From positions 186,001-250,000 of the forward strand of contig JAPQWV010000652.1 of assembly GCA_027422505.1 (NCBI GenBank): DNA of 64,000 bases. Reading direction: 5' to 3'. The position numbers and the translations under genes are program-made. The stretch comes from Craterostigma plantagineum (Eukaryota; Streptophyta; Magnoliopsida; Lamiales; Linderniaceae). Positions 12,856-23,030 of this stretch are shown here, one piece after another (within the stretch, counting starts at the first letter, position 1; every line of letters starts with the position of its first letter). A model generated the notes under the pieces. That model saw only the letters and a list, made by a program, of their open reading frames with translations. It searched no databases and was not told the origin of the DNA.

Positions 12856-13335
12856 CTAAGAAGGTCTACCTAATGTCAATGGGACATTATCATCCTCATC
12901 CATGTCTAAAATAACGAAATCAGCAGGAATTACGAACTTATCTACTTTAACTAAAACGTCCTCTATAACACCGCGGGGATACTTCAATGATCTATCGGCT
13001 AACTGCAAGCTCATCCTAGTGGGTCGTGGCTCACCTAATCCTAAGCACTTAAACATGGAATACGGCATTAAATTAATGCTAGCACCTAGGTCAGCTAACG
13101 CACGCTCAATAACTAAATCTCCTATAAGACAGTGAATAGTAAAAATCCCTGGGTCCTTAAGCTTCTTAGGGATCTTGCTTTGGAGTATCGCCGAGCACTC
13201 CCCTCGCAGGCATACGGTGGAGACGTGGTCGAGCTTCCTTCTGTTCGTCAGCAGGTCCTTCAAGAACTTGGCGAAGCTGGGCATCTGCGTAATAGCTTCA
13301 ACAAAAGGTAAGTTAATATGCAATTCATTACCCAT
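12856..13335 (-). pseudogene. Athila aspartic protease region
   Basis: The minus strand contains ERALADLGASINLMP, carrying the D-x-G-A block of retroviral-type aspartic proteases (with Leu at the usual Ser/Thr position), followed by LTLGRPS. The frame overlaps the end of gag by about 75 bases and is separated from RT by a frame break. Confidence 0.82.
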
Positions 13336-14831
13336 AAATTTACCGAACGGTGCCTCGTCCTTGTCCTTTTCAGTCGAGCCGGGTAAGGAATCTTCGGCTG
13401 GTATGGTTTCACCGGTGGCCGCTCGATCTCCTTCGTCGTTTCCTTCTCGGGCTCGACCTTCTCCTTCTCGGCGTCGGTCTTCTCGACATCGTCGTCTCTG
13501 ATCTCCTCCACTTCGGGCTCGTCGTGGCTCTCGAAGTTGGTGTTCTCCTTGGCCTTCTTCTTGGCGGGCACTTCTTGCAGGTCTCGCCCATTCCTTAGCG
13601 TCACCGCCTTGCAGTACTCCTTTGGATTCGGCTCGGTGTAGCTTGGGAGTGAGCCCTGAGTACGCCCCGCCAATTGCTTCGCCATCTGTCCCACCTGTTG
13701 CTCCAGCTTCTTGAGTGAGGCGTCCGTGTTCTGGACACGCACGTCGTTTGCCTCCATGTACTCCTCCATCTTAGTCATTCGGCTCTCGTGGGCTGCGGTG
13801 CTGCTGCTAAAATTCCTGAGGAGCGCCTTCATCATATCCTTCATCTCCTTCATGTCATCGGATCCTCCTGCGGGCTCATTCTGGTACTGGCGTGGTGCTC
13901 CGTTTTGGAAACCGGACGGCCTAGGCTGAAATCCAGGCGGTCCTTGCCCCTGGTGGTTCTGGTTCCCGTACGCCAGATTGGGGTGCGCCCGCGGTTGGAA
14001 GCTTCACTGGCCACCTTGATAGTTGCCCATATAGTCTACGTGCTCCAGCGATTGCCCAATTTGGCATTCTGATGTCTCGTGGGCTGCGCCACAGATCACG
14101 CACAATGGCACGTATGGCGTGTGCTGCGTCAGTGCGGTGGTCGTCACGGCGTTCACGGGTTGAGTCTGCCCGGACTTCAGGAGTAGTGCGCCGATGACTG
14201 TCTGCAACTAAGAGTTCGTTGCAGCGATCTGTTGCTGAAGTGACTCGAATTTGGCATTCGTGGCTGTCTCCTCGCTCACTCCAAATATGCATGTTGTCTT
14301 CATCCTGGTATTGCCCCTCATGAAGTTATTCCTCGAGTAGTCCTCAATCAGATTCCAGGCGTCGGTGGCATTGAGCTTCATAAGTCCTCCTTCTGCGGCT
14401 CCATCTAGCATATGGACAGTCTGGTCATTGAGCCCCTCATGGAATCGGTTGATCTGGGCTGCCTTCGACATCCCGTGCCGTGGGCACCTCTTCAGCAGCG
14501 CCTTGTATCGCTCCCAAACCTCGTAGAGGTTTTCTGAATCCTTCTGATGAAACAGGGAGATCTCCGTTTTTAGTCTGAGTACTTTCGACAGTGGGGAGTA
14601 GTGGTTATTGAAGGCGGCTCGCTCCTCCCAGGTAGTGATCGATCTGGGCGGCAACATATCTAACCAGTCCTTCGCCCTGAACTTGAGCGAGAATGGGAAT
14701 AACATCGGCTTGATCGCATCGCCTGAGACCCCGTTGATCTTGATGGTATCGGTAACCGTCAAGAACGCCTTCAGATGGGAGTAAGGGTCGTCGTCGGGGT
14801 TACCCTCAAACTGGGCCGTCTGGAATACCAT
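13260..14831 (-). pseudogene. Athila gag, broken
   Basis: The minus strand begins MVFQTAQFEGNPDDDPYSHL and continues through FRAKDWLDMLPP and WERYKALLKRCPRHG, the retrotransposon gag core. A zinc knuckle CVICGAAHETSEC follows after an in-frame stop (about 14207). The C-terminal part lies in another frame (13853-13260) and is rich in Lys and Glu. Stops and frameshifts make it non-functional. Confidence 0.88.
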
Positions 14832-15400
14832 CTAAAGCCAAGGGTGCTTCAGCTCAAAATTGTTGTTCTCGATCGGCGGGATGACAATCGCCGACTCAGT
14901 ACCGCCTAGCGCGGCATTCTTGAGGAGGTCCTGAAGTGATGGCTCCTTCTCGTGGACGGGCACTCTATGGTCCGCCATGTCTACTTATGTGTAGGGACTA
15001 TCTACGGCTGCCTCTACACGTGAGTGTTGGGTCGATTCTTGCGAACTATCCTCTGAATAGCTAACTAAATGGTCCTGCGAGCTAGTGGAAGCTCCTTCGG
15101 TGTCGTACTTGAGTTTCCTTCGTAACTTCCGCTCGAAATCTGGGTCTGCGTCAACAATGGGACCCGTTGGATGGCTTCGGGTCATTAACTGTTGAATCGT
15201 ACCTTCAAAAAGTGCGAACAAAAATTAGCAACGAAATAAGCAAATACGTTGACCAGATTACGAGACTAATAGTGACGTAGGGAAACGAATAACGCAAATA
15301 ACACGAGTAACGCAAATAGAAACGACAAAACTAAAACTAAGAAAAACGTCAAATAAAGTGGCTAAAGTACCGAACTACGGTGTTCCTAATATCAATTTAA

Positions 15401-15418
15401 TCCCCGGCAACGGCGCCA
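15401..15418 (-). promoter_or_regulatory. Athila primer-binding site, complementary to tRNA-Asp 3' end
   Basis: The minus strand reads TGGCGCCGTTGCCGGGGA, six bases downstream of the 5' LTR. This is the reverse complement of the 3' end of plant tRNA-Asp(GUC), the known primer of Athila elements. All 18 positions match. Confidence 0.92.
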
Positions 15419-15424
15419 AAAACT

Positions 15425-17783
15425 TGATCGACACGTGGTGTAATGTGCAAGTGCGACAATTGATAAAATAAAACGTATACCTAATTACTATCACTGACGT
15501 GCGATAGGCAGTGGACCTATCGTTTGTAGTGCAGTAAAGTGAGTAAACGAGTATCGAACACGAGGAATAAACTAAGTACTAGTATTAACCTATTGACTCG
15601 ATATCTAGCCTAAACAAAATAAGCAGATTTTTATATGGACTATCCTAACAGATTACTCCTAAGTCAACTAGAGATCGACAGAACATGCCTAAAACTGGTA
15701 AGAAGCTTTCAGATAATAAAGATGTGCTCGGGATTCGAATCCCGCTAGGTATATTGCCTAAGTCAGAAAATTATCGTTCCTACGTGATTCTGACTAGATC
15801 ACAGTAATTTCCTACCCGCTAACGGATTTGTTGTCGCCCTAAACGCTCGCGGGGATTCTAAAGTTCAGTAATTACTAATGGCGAAGATCTAGTATTTGCT
15901 TTCGCCCTATACTCGAATTCTATCTTCTACGAACGGCCTAATGGAGAAGATCTAGTATTTGCTTTCGCCCTAAACAATTTTCCACATGATCACTTTAACA
16001 TATAGACATATTAAAGCGACGAAACAATTTCATAGATAGATAAATAGTCATAAACACGAGTCACGATAACATATGTCTTAATTACAAAATAACCTAGCGT
16101 TCATCTAATCCCAAACACATAGGGAAATTAGCTACTCATAATAGACGAGAAAACAACGAAAGAAATAGAGAACAGAGAAGGAAGACTCATGATCTTGAAT
16201 ACTGGCGAATTATCGGTACTAGCGTGATGAATCTTCGTTCTTTGATCAATTGGGCGTGACATCGTTGATCCGTCTCTTGTGCTTCGGGACGTAATTCGGC
16301 GTTCTTTTGGCTCTTCTATCGTCTCTGGAGAATTTAGGGTTGATATCTGATGAGAATCCCCTTTTTCTGATTCGAATTTGGGCTTTTATAGAAATTTTCG
16401 TAACGGTCACGGCCTGGGACATGGGCCGTCACGGTCGTGACCATCACCGACTCAACTCGCTCAACTCTCTGCCAAGTGTCACGGCCAAGTGCAATGGGTG
16501 TCACGGCCGTGACCATCTTCGATCCAACTCTCTGGCCAAGTGTCACGGCCAAGTGCAATGGGTGTCACGGCCGTGACCATCTTCGATCCAACTCTCTGCC
16601 AAGTGTCACGGCCAAGTGCAATGGGTGTCACGGCGTGACCAGCTCTTTGATTAGCCTCTGCCCCTTGTCACGGCCGCGTGCACTAGGTGTCACGGCCGTG
16701 ACCTTCGCCAGTTTTCACTGTCTTCGCTAGGGGTGGTTCGGTACGGTATACCGTACCAAAACTGTGATACCGTATACCGTACCGAAATTTTGGTATTCAA
16801 AAAAATCATACCAATACCATACCAAAATTTCGGTATACCTTAAATTTCGATACGGTATCATACCGAAATTTCGGTATGGTATCGGTATCATACCTTCTAT
16901 ACCATTCACATGGAGGGTTTTACCATGCATTTCTCGTAACTTGTTAATTCGTTGCTTTGGAATTTTTAATCAATTCAAACTCCTTAGGCCCCAGTAAGAA
17001 TATTAATACCAAATTTTTCAAAATAAAAATATTTTTTAAACTTAAATAATTTACATATTTTAGCCAGTATCCTTAGTAAGGCAATAACTTTACTTCTCAC
17101 AAAATACAACTTTATATACAGATTAATTAGAACGAAGCGGCTATATATAAAAAATTAGTGAAGATTAACAAAAAGTAATTGCATTGCATCTTCACGCTTT
17201 CAAAATCCTGAAAAAACACACATTAAAAAGGCAAAAATTAAACGTTACTTGAGTTACATAAGTAAAATATGGTAGGCCTAATCTTAGAAAGTTGTGTATA
17301 AGTTTATAATTTATGGACTAAATAAGTTATGAAGATCCTTAATTTTTCATTTTATATTATTTAAAATAATATAATATATATAGGTGTGTATATATATAAA
17401 ATATATTAAAAATTTTGTATTTCGGTATTCGGTAAAATCGATATACCTAATTTTAAAAACTTTCATACCATTACCGTACCGAAAATTTTCGGTACGGTAT
17501 CATACCTTACCAAAAACTTCGGTATACCAAAATTTTCGATATTTTCGATACGATTCGATACGATAAGGACGGTATTTCGGTATTTCGATATTTTTCCCCA
17601 GCCCTAGTCTTCGCGCCGTTTTGCCCCGTTTTCGCTCCTTTTCGCCCGAAACTCGTCCGAAGCTCCTTCAATAAAAAAAAAATAATAAGTGTAAATATGG
17701 CGAATAAACGCATAAAATGGTTGCTAGAGCTCTATTACATCCCAATTAAATACTACGATAAACGCATTGAAATACGTTTATCA
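15425..17783 (-). repeat. Athila 5' LTR carrying a hAT insertion
   Basis: It starts TGATCGACACGTGG and ends TTTATCA, as in the other LTR. An 879-bp foreign element (16728-17606) and its 8-bp target duplication account for the extra length. The palindrome array is at 16405-16705. Confidence 0.93.
16728..17606. mobile_element. hAT-type non-autonomous element
   Basis: Ends are TAGGGGTGG and CCAGCCCTA, an inverted pair with one mismatch. They are flanked by the exact 8-bp duplication GTCTTCGC (16720-16727 and 17607-17614). The uninterrupted site survives in the other LTR at about 5085. Both terminal 100-150 bp are filled with GGTACGGTATACCGTACC-like palindromes. The AT-rich middle has no coding. 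Terminal sequence and 8-bp duplication point to the hAT superfamily. Confidence 0.9.
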
Positions 17784-17869
17784 AGTGTCTTCTGTCCAAG
17801 GAGCAAGGACGACTGGTTTTCTATCAAAGTGTATGATCTCTGTCTGCAACACTTTATCCCGCTGCTCCA
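17784..17869 (-). pseudogene. LINE gag region, 5' part separated by the Athila insertion
   Basis: The minus strand reads MEQRDKVLQTEIIHFDRKP then VVLAPWTED in the same frame as the piece ending at 3799. RDKVLQ and HFDRKP are hallmarks of DUF4283. A 67-bp partial duplication (TTATCCCGCTGCTCC at 17854 and 17921) marks the ragged 5' end of the LINE. Confidence 0.85.
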
Positions 17870-18062
17870 TACTTGCAAACCTTGCCAAGAAATTAATAAA
17901 GATAATAAATTAGATATAAATTATCCCGCTGCTCCATACTTGCGAACCTTGTTAAAATACATGCGATTAGATATAAATTAATAAAGATAATATATTTATA
18001 TAGAAGAAGATATGGGCATTTATCCTCGCCCATTTGCGCGGCATCTAATTTTCTAGTAGCAG

Positions 18063-18191
18063 ATTTCAAGAGAAGTGGTAAGGGTAGCAGATTGAGGTGG
18101 GTGAATTACTTAAGGCCTGGTCTGAAAAAAGGCAACATAACGCCATTAGAGGAAGCGATCAACATTGAAATGCACTTTTGGGAAACAAGTA

Positions 18192-18224
<33 letters not shown>

Positions 18225-18704
18225 GATAGATAGATAAACTTTTCTCATGCATCACATGTAGGGTTTCTTATTTTTTTTATATGACAATGAATTTTTTTTT
18301 TTGGTTATTATTATGGCATAAGGTGGTCGACCATAGCAACGTATTTGCCGGGAAGAACAGACAACGAGATAAAGAACTATTGGAGAACACACTTCAAAAA
18401 GAGATCAAAGCCTATTAGCAAAAGCCATGCGAATAAACATCAAGTAATAATTCAAGAAAATGCAACAAGTAACGGCGTTGTTAATGAGACGTGTGATACT
18501 CAAGATTCGGGAAATCGAGGGGTGGGACCAGACATGAAAAGTTGTAATAATATCAATCATAATAATAGTACTAGTAGTAGTAGTGATCAGTTCTTGCCTG
18601 GTAATATGTCTTATAATCAAGATCATGCATACGGTGGACATACCTTGTCTGATTTTCTAGGGGTGGATGACGACTTATGGGGCGGGTTATGGAGCTACGA
18701 ATAA
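18063..18704 (+). pseudogene. R2R3-MYB transcription factor gene, 5' exon missing, decayed
   Basis: Exon 2 (18063-18188, acceptor GCAG, donor GTAATA) encodes [20 protein letters not shown] then GNITPLEEA, the end of R2 and start of R3. Exon 3 (18323-18704) encodes [20 protein letters not shown] plus RTHFKK, then an acidic C-terminus ending in LWGGLWSYE and a stop. Family comparison shows damage. The near-invariant SGKSCRLRW is SGKGSRLRW, and before the exon-2 donor the expected MHALWGN needs about four more bases, giving a frameshift. No R2 exon 1 is found between the LINE border and exon 2. It may lie beyond the LINE, off the left edge. Probably a pseudogene. A microsatellite (TA)n follows the donor at about 18200. 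Confidence 0.75.
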
Positions 18705-19969
18705 TGACAATAATGGTATATATTTGTTGTGTTAACGTTAATCTATGGAGATATGTAATATGAAGATGAACAAAGCTAGAGGTCAACAAACTGTATTAGT
18801 TATTTTCTTGTTAATATATATATGTCTGTACAACTATATATAGGATTCGTAGTTGAAGTATAACTTGCGATGTGTGCATTGCATTATCTTAGTATATATA
18901 AAGAATGCATTCTTATTTGCTTGATTTATCTTTATTTTTCTTGTAGAAACTAGCAATCAGTATGTCAGGATTTTCTTGTCTCTGTGGCTGTATGAGCATG
19001 AAGTTTATTTATCGAGAGCGCAGTGGGTAGCTAATTAAAATAGGTGGTTAAAATTACAAACCATAATAGCATAGCTAGACTTGAATATTAATCATCAAAT
19101 CAAAGTAAAGACTTATCCTTAAGACGATGAAGATAACATTTATCTACCAAGTGGTTTGGTTGGTATTTACAACGAGTTTAACGCTTCATTCTGACGATGA
19201 TGAAGATTTTATTTTTCGAGAATGTCACGAGAATTAAAATGAAATGCGATTTGTATGTGCAACTAGAAGAGTTCTTTGAGCGTTTAAGCAGTTTCTGTTG
19301 GGACGAAGTGAAGTTCTATATCCTATCGAAAGCGTAAGTAATAGGAGAAAGAAAAACACAATTTCATGTTATCAATCAACGACATTAGTTTCTCCTTAAA
19401 TTGTGAAAATTAAATAAATAAATTCGTAACTGTCTTCGCACCCGATAGATATCAGTGTAACTCCAAAAATAAAGCCTAATAAAGACAGCATGCCGATGAA
19501 ATATTTCATGGGATTTCCCTATAAAACAAGATTGTTATTACAGAAATATATCAAAGCTCCACACATGCCATTAATCTCATAAACCAACATTCATTCATAC
19601 GCCATAATGATATTACTGCATCAAAAAAGACGTTACATTTACAAAATACCCTTTGGATAATCACGAAAGCTTACCGAAAAAAAAAAGAACACACGCACAC
19701 AATAAATCAAGAATACAAATGTGACCATGATGTGTGAAACCCACCATTTTATACCTCCTACTTCAACTTAATTCAAATTTATCTAATCATAGAAATCCAT
19801 TTAAAACCAATCTTCGTTCACACACACAAAAGGTATCCATCTTTTTATTTAAATCAACACGATCTCCTGGGATTACTATAAGCCCTTTCCATCCTTTCTT
19901 TTCTCCCCCTATCATATCATCAAATTATTAAGTGAAAATTTTCTTTTTTACGTAGAAAATCAAGAAAAA
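18705..19969. other. Intergenic, no feature recognised
   Basis: AT-rich sequence between the MYB remnant and the lipase gene. The last 200 bp upstream of the lipase ATG are pyrimidine-rich on the plus strand and probably contain its promoter and leader. I cannot place a TATA box with confidence. No transposon ends were seen. Confidence 0.5.
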
Positions 19970-22680
19970 ATGAAGAAACCGTTCGCCGCAATCGTTATTC
20001 TACTCCGAGCTTTGACGGTATTCGCAAATTCGGCCAATAATAAATATGCACCGGCGTTGTACGTTTTCGGCGACTCGATATTCGACAGCGGTAATAACAA
20101 CCTATTGCCGACCTTAGCGAGGGCCGACTTCACTCCTTACGGCGTAGATTTCCTCGGCGGGCCCACAGGGAGGTTCACCAACGGAAAAACCGTCCCAGAT
20201 TTCATAGGTATGTAGTTATCGTGTTAAGATTTTAATTTTATGACCACCTTAATATTTGTTTATCTTCTAGTGATCTGTATATATTTATATGCACACACAG
20301 CTGAGTTTCTTGGATTGCCATATGCACCTCCATACTTGATGAGTAGATTTCTTGAACCTAAGGAGACGACGGGCGTCAATTTTGCCTCGGGATCTTGCGG
20401 GATTCTTGCAGAGACTGGAAGCTATCTGGTATCTGTCATAATTGAATAAACATTTTATCCAAAAGCTTAAGCTTTTCGTATGGAATGCTTCATTTTTTAA
20501 ATTTATAATATTATATTTCCAACAAGTATCTCCCGTCTAGGCTGATTTTTTAATATCTAGTATACATGTTTAGTCCGATTCTTTATTTTTTCAGCCTTAC
20601 ACGTGTAATTTGTTTTCTCTTAAAATGGGTGTGGGCATAAGGATTCTTTCGTATCGAAGGCGAGTCTCAGAGTTCTGATATCAAGTTGAATGACCACTTC
20701 GCACAAAAATATTAAACTTAAAAGGAGTTTCACATTTTTTTATATAAATTTCACATGTCATATATCTCTATCAGTTTTCTTTCGTTTTCTCCCCTTACTT
20801 CTTGCGTGATGATCATCTTGTTCGTTCATGCATGCAATTTGTCCCACTCAGGGGAAGTGCCTGAGTTTGGCCGAGCAGGTCGATTTCTTCGAGCAAATGG
20901 TGCGGGAAGAACTACCTAAACACTACAGAAAACCTGACGAGCTTTCCGATTACCTCGAAAAGGAACTGTACAACACAAGCCGACGCTACAGTCCCGAGTC
21001 TTTCGCCAGGCTCCTCAACGACAACCTTTCCACACAACTTCAGGTACTAAAAAGCAAGCTTAGTTATTTTTTTAGCCCTACATGTACATACTGCGGGTTG
21101 TGGCATTACAAGGATACCTGAACTAGGGAGTGACGATTTTAATACAATAAGCTTCAAATGCAATAAATTAAGAACAACAAGTTTTAAAATTAGCAATCAG
21201 AGAACAGTTGATGCCAGGATATTGTAACTTACCGTCCTCAAATTACTTACATTATAAAACCCACTGTCATTAAATTGCAACACTGTAACTCAGACGTCCC
21301 TAAATCCATGCTTCCAAATATACACGAATAAAAAAAATCCTAAAAAGTAATAAACAGGATATTATAGCATATACAAATATAATTGAGACCTAAGTGTTTT
21401 TGGATTTACAGTAGAAACTCTATAAATTAATACAGTTGGGGCCGGCCAAATTTATTAATTAAAAGAGTTATTAATTAATCGATAAGTTAATAATTATTAA
21501 TTTATCGATAAATTAATAAAATATTAATTTATAGTGTATATTACCTTTCAAACTCCACAAACATCAAATAAACTTCAATCTCCTATGTTCTCAATGAACG
21601 TCAAATTAATGATCAAACCTTCAATCTCCCAGATCTACATAATCCGCATGGTGTTAATGTACATTTAAGTAATATTAATAAATATATCTTCTATATAATA
21701 CACTATGAAAAAAGACCCACAAACAACTCGTACATGGCATCTCATCTTCAAAGTGTGAAAAAAAACAACAATGACCGACGACAATGTTTTTACATATGAA
21801 ATTATTAATTTGTAATTTATACGGGACCTATAGAAATTATCAAATGTCTATTATCTTATAATTTTAGAGAATTATTAATTTAGTACGTTATCCCCGAGTC
21901 GGGGCCGGACGAAAATATTATATTAAAGAGTTTATTAAATTATCGAGTATTAATTTATAGAGTTTCTACTGTACTTGCAATGCAGAGATTGTACTACTTG
22001 GGTGCAAGAAAAGTGATCATGTTTGAAATAGGGCCGATCGGGTGCATACCATCCATCACAAGACGTTTCAAGCACGACGGACAGTGCGCCGAGGACATAA
22101 ACGCGCTGGCGGTGACTTTCAACGACGAGCTAGCCTTAACGCTCAACAACCTAACAAATTCGCTCGAAGGCTCAAACTTCATCCTCGGCCACGCTCATTG
22201 GCTCGGCTACGACGCGGTTGTCCACCCATCGAATTACGGTAAAAACAAAAATCGATTCATTCGGTGTTAGAAATGATGAGTCCTTCCTTAAACCAATTGG
22301 TGATAAGAGGAGAAAACCTCATATATACTCAGGGAGTTGAAGGGCTTGAATTATCCGATATGGGACAATGCCCAACTAGAAATCTCAACATTCGAAAAAA
22401 AAAAGAACGCCTGGACTTCGATTGATTATTACCGTTTTCTTTTTCGTTTATTTGAGGTTTGAGTGATTCGACTAATCCGTGCTGTGTGGCGTGGTTCAAC
22501 GGTACGTCGGCTTGCATTCCCGAGCTTTGGGCGCTGACCTGTCCCGAGCCGAACAAGCACTATTTCTTCGACGGCTATCATCTTACGGAAGCTGTGTATG
22601 GCGTAATTGCGAAGCGCTGTTTCAGCGACTCTTCGGTGTGTGTTCCTAAGAACATCAGCGATCTGCTAATGGCGCCATGA
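19970..22680 (+). CDS. GDSL esterase/lipase, five exons, lacking the GxND block
   Basis: Exons 19970-20207, 20301-20428, 20852-21043, 21986-22238 and 22457-22680 join in frame to 344 codons with GT-AG borders. Residues 1-21 look like a signal peptide ([12 protein letters not shown]), so the enzyme would be secreted. SGNH block I is [10 protein letters not shown] (catalytic Ser), block II is NFASGSCG, and block V is [12 protein letters not shown] (catalytic Asp and His). IGPIGCIPS in exon 4 is typical of plant GDSL lipases. In exon 3 the frame goes from KELY directly to NTSRRYSP. Plant relatives have about 20 more residues there, including block III (G-x-N-D), whose Asn forms part of the oxyanion hole. 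The deletion is in frame, so the protein is full-length otherwise but probably inactive. Intron 3 holds a MITE. Confidence 0.87.
21409..21971. mobile_element. Emigrant-like (pogo/Tc1-mariner) MITE in lipase intron 3
   Basis: Terminal inverted repeats begin CAGTAGAAACTCTATAAATT and run about 25 bp. They are flanked by TA on both sides (21407-21408 and 21972-21973). This is the terminus style of the Emigrant/Lemi1 MITE family. The 563-bp element is AT-rich with no coding, and its right end lies only 12 bp before the exon-4 acceptor. Confidence 0.88.
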
Positions 22681-23030
22681 GAACTCTACTTTTGTTACAG
22701 AGGTTGTAAGAATTTTATGCAGACTTTGGTTGTTTTAATTCAATAAACATAACCGTTGGGAACCATAATGCACAGCAAATATATTACACCAAATCATCAT
22801 ACATAGTTATTGCAGTAGCAGCACTGCTTATACAGCAAACAATGGGGGCATGAGCAAGAGGGAAGTGATTACAATCTCAGACACTCAACATAAAAATTGA
22901 GTAGAGAGTTTGGAAAGAGACGTAAATATAGTGAGACAGACGCATATCAAGTGAATCAAATCACTCTTTTGAAAATTTTCAGATAAAATAATAAAAAATC
23001 GAGCAGATTTCGTCGGCCCGACGATCATCA
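22681..23030. other. Convergent intergenic gap
   Basis: 350 bp between the stops of the lipase (+) and the AVT6-like gene (-). It must hold both 3' UTRs. AATAAA-like signals are present (CAATAAACAT at about 22740). Nothing else was seen. Confidence 0.6.

Larger units (their letters stand above)
3800..17783 (-). mobile_element. Athila-group Ty3/gypsy LTR retrotransposon, decayed
   Basis: Two LTRs (3800-5255 and 15425-17783) begin TGATCGACACG and end TTTATCA as read on the plus strand, and are flanked by AGTGT direct repeats. The element is transcribed on the minus strand, in the order primer site, gag, protease, RT-RNase H, integrase, a long 3' region with an extra ORF, then the polypurine tract. 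Wording in the RT region (TTFTCPFGTFAYRRMPFGL) and the tRNA-Asp primer site are typical of Athila. All coding parts carry stops or frameshifts. The two LTRs differ at many positions, so the insertion is not recent. Confidence 0.93.
1..17890 (-). mobile_element. LINE (non-LTR retrotransposon), 5'-truncated, decayed, split by Athila
   Basis: The minus strand reads, 5' to 3', a DUF4283-like gag region with a CCHC knuckle, an endonuclease, a reverse transcriptase and a C-terminal zf-RVT-like region. This is the order of plant L1-type LINEs. The body occupies 1-3799, and its 3' end lies beyond position 1. The gag frame stops at 3799, where an LTR begins, and resumes in the same frame at 17784 after a 5-bp duplication (AGTGT at 3795-3799 and 17784-17788). 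The LINE is therefore the older element and the Athila is the invader. Coding is broken by stops and frameshifts. The 5' end fades at about 17,890 within a short duplicated stretch, so the element looks 5'-truncated. Confidence 0.88.

Noticed and set aside
9726..14831. Possible host gene on the plus strand opposite the Athila gag-pol
   Set aside because: All plus-strand frames here are antisense to well-supported retroelement domains.
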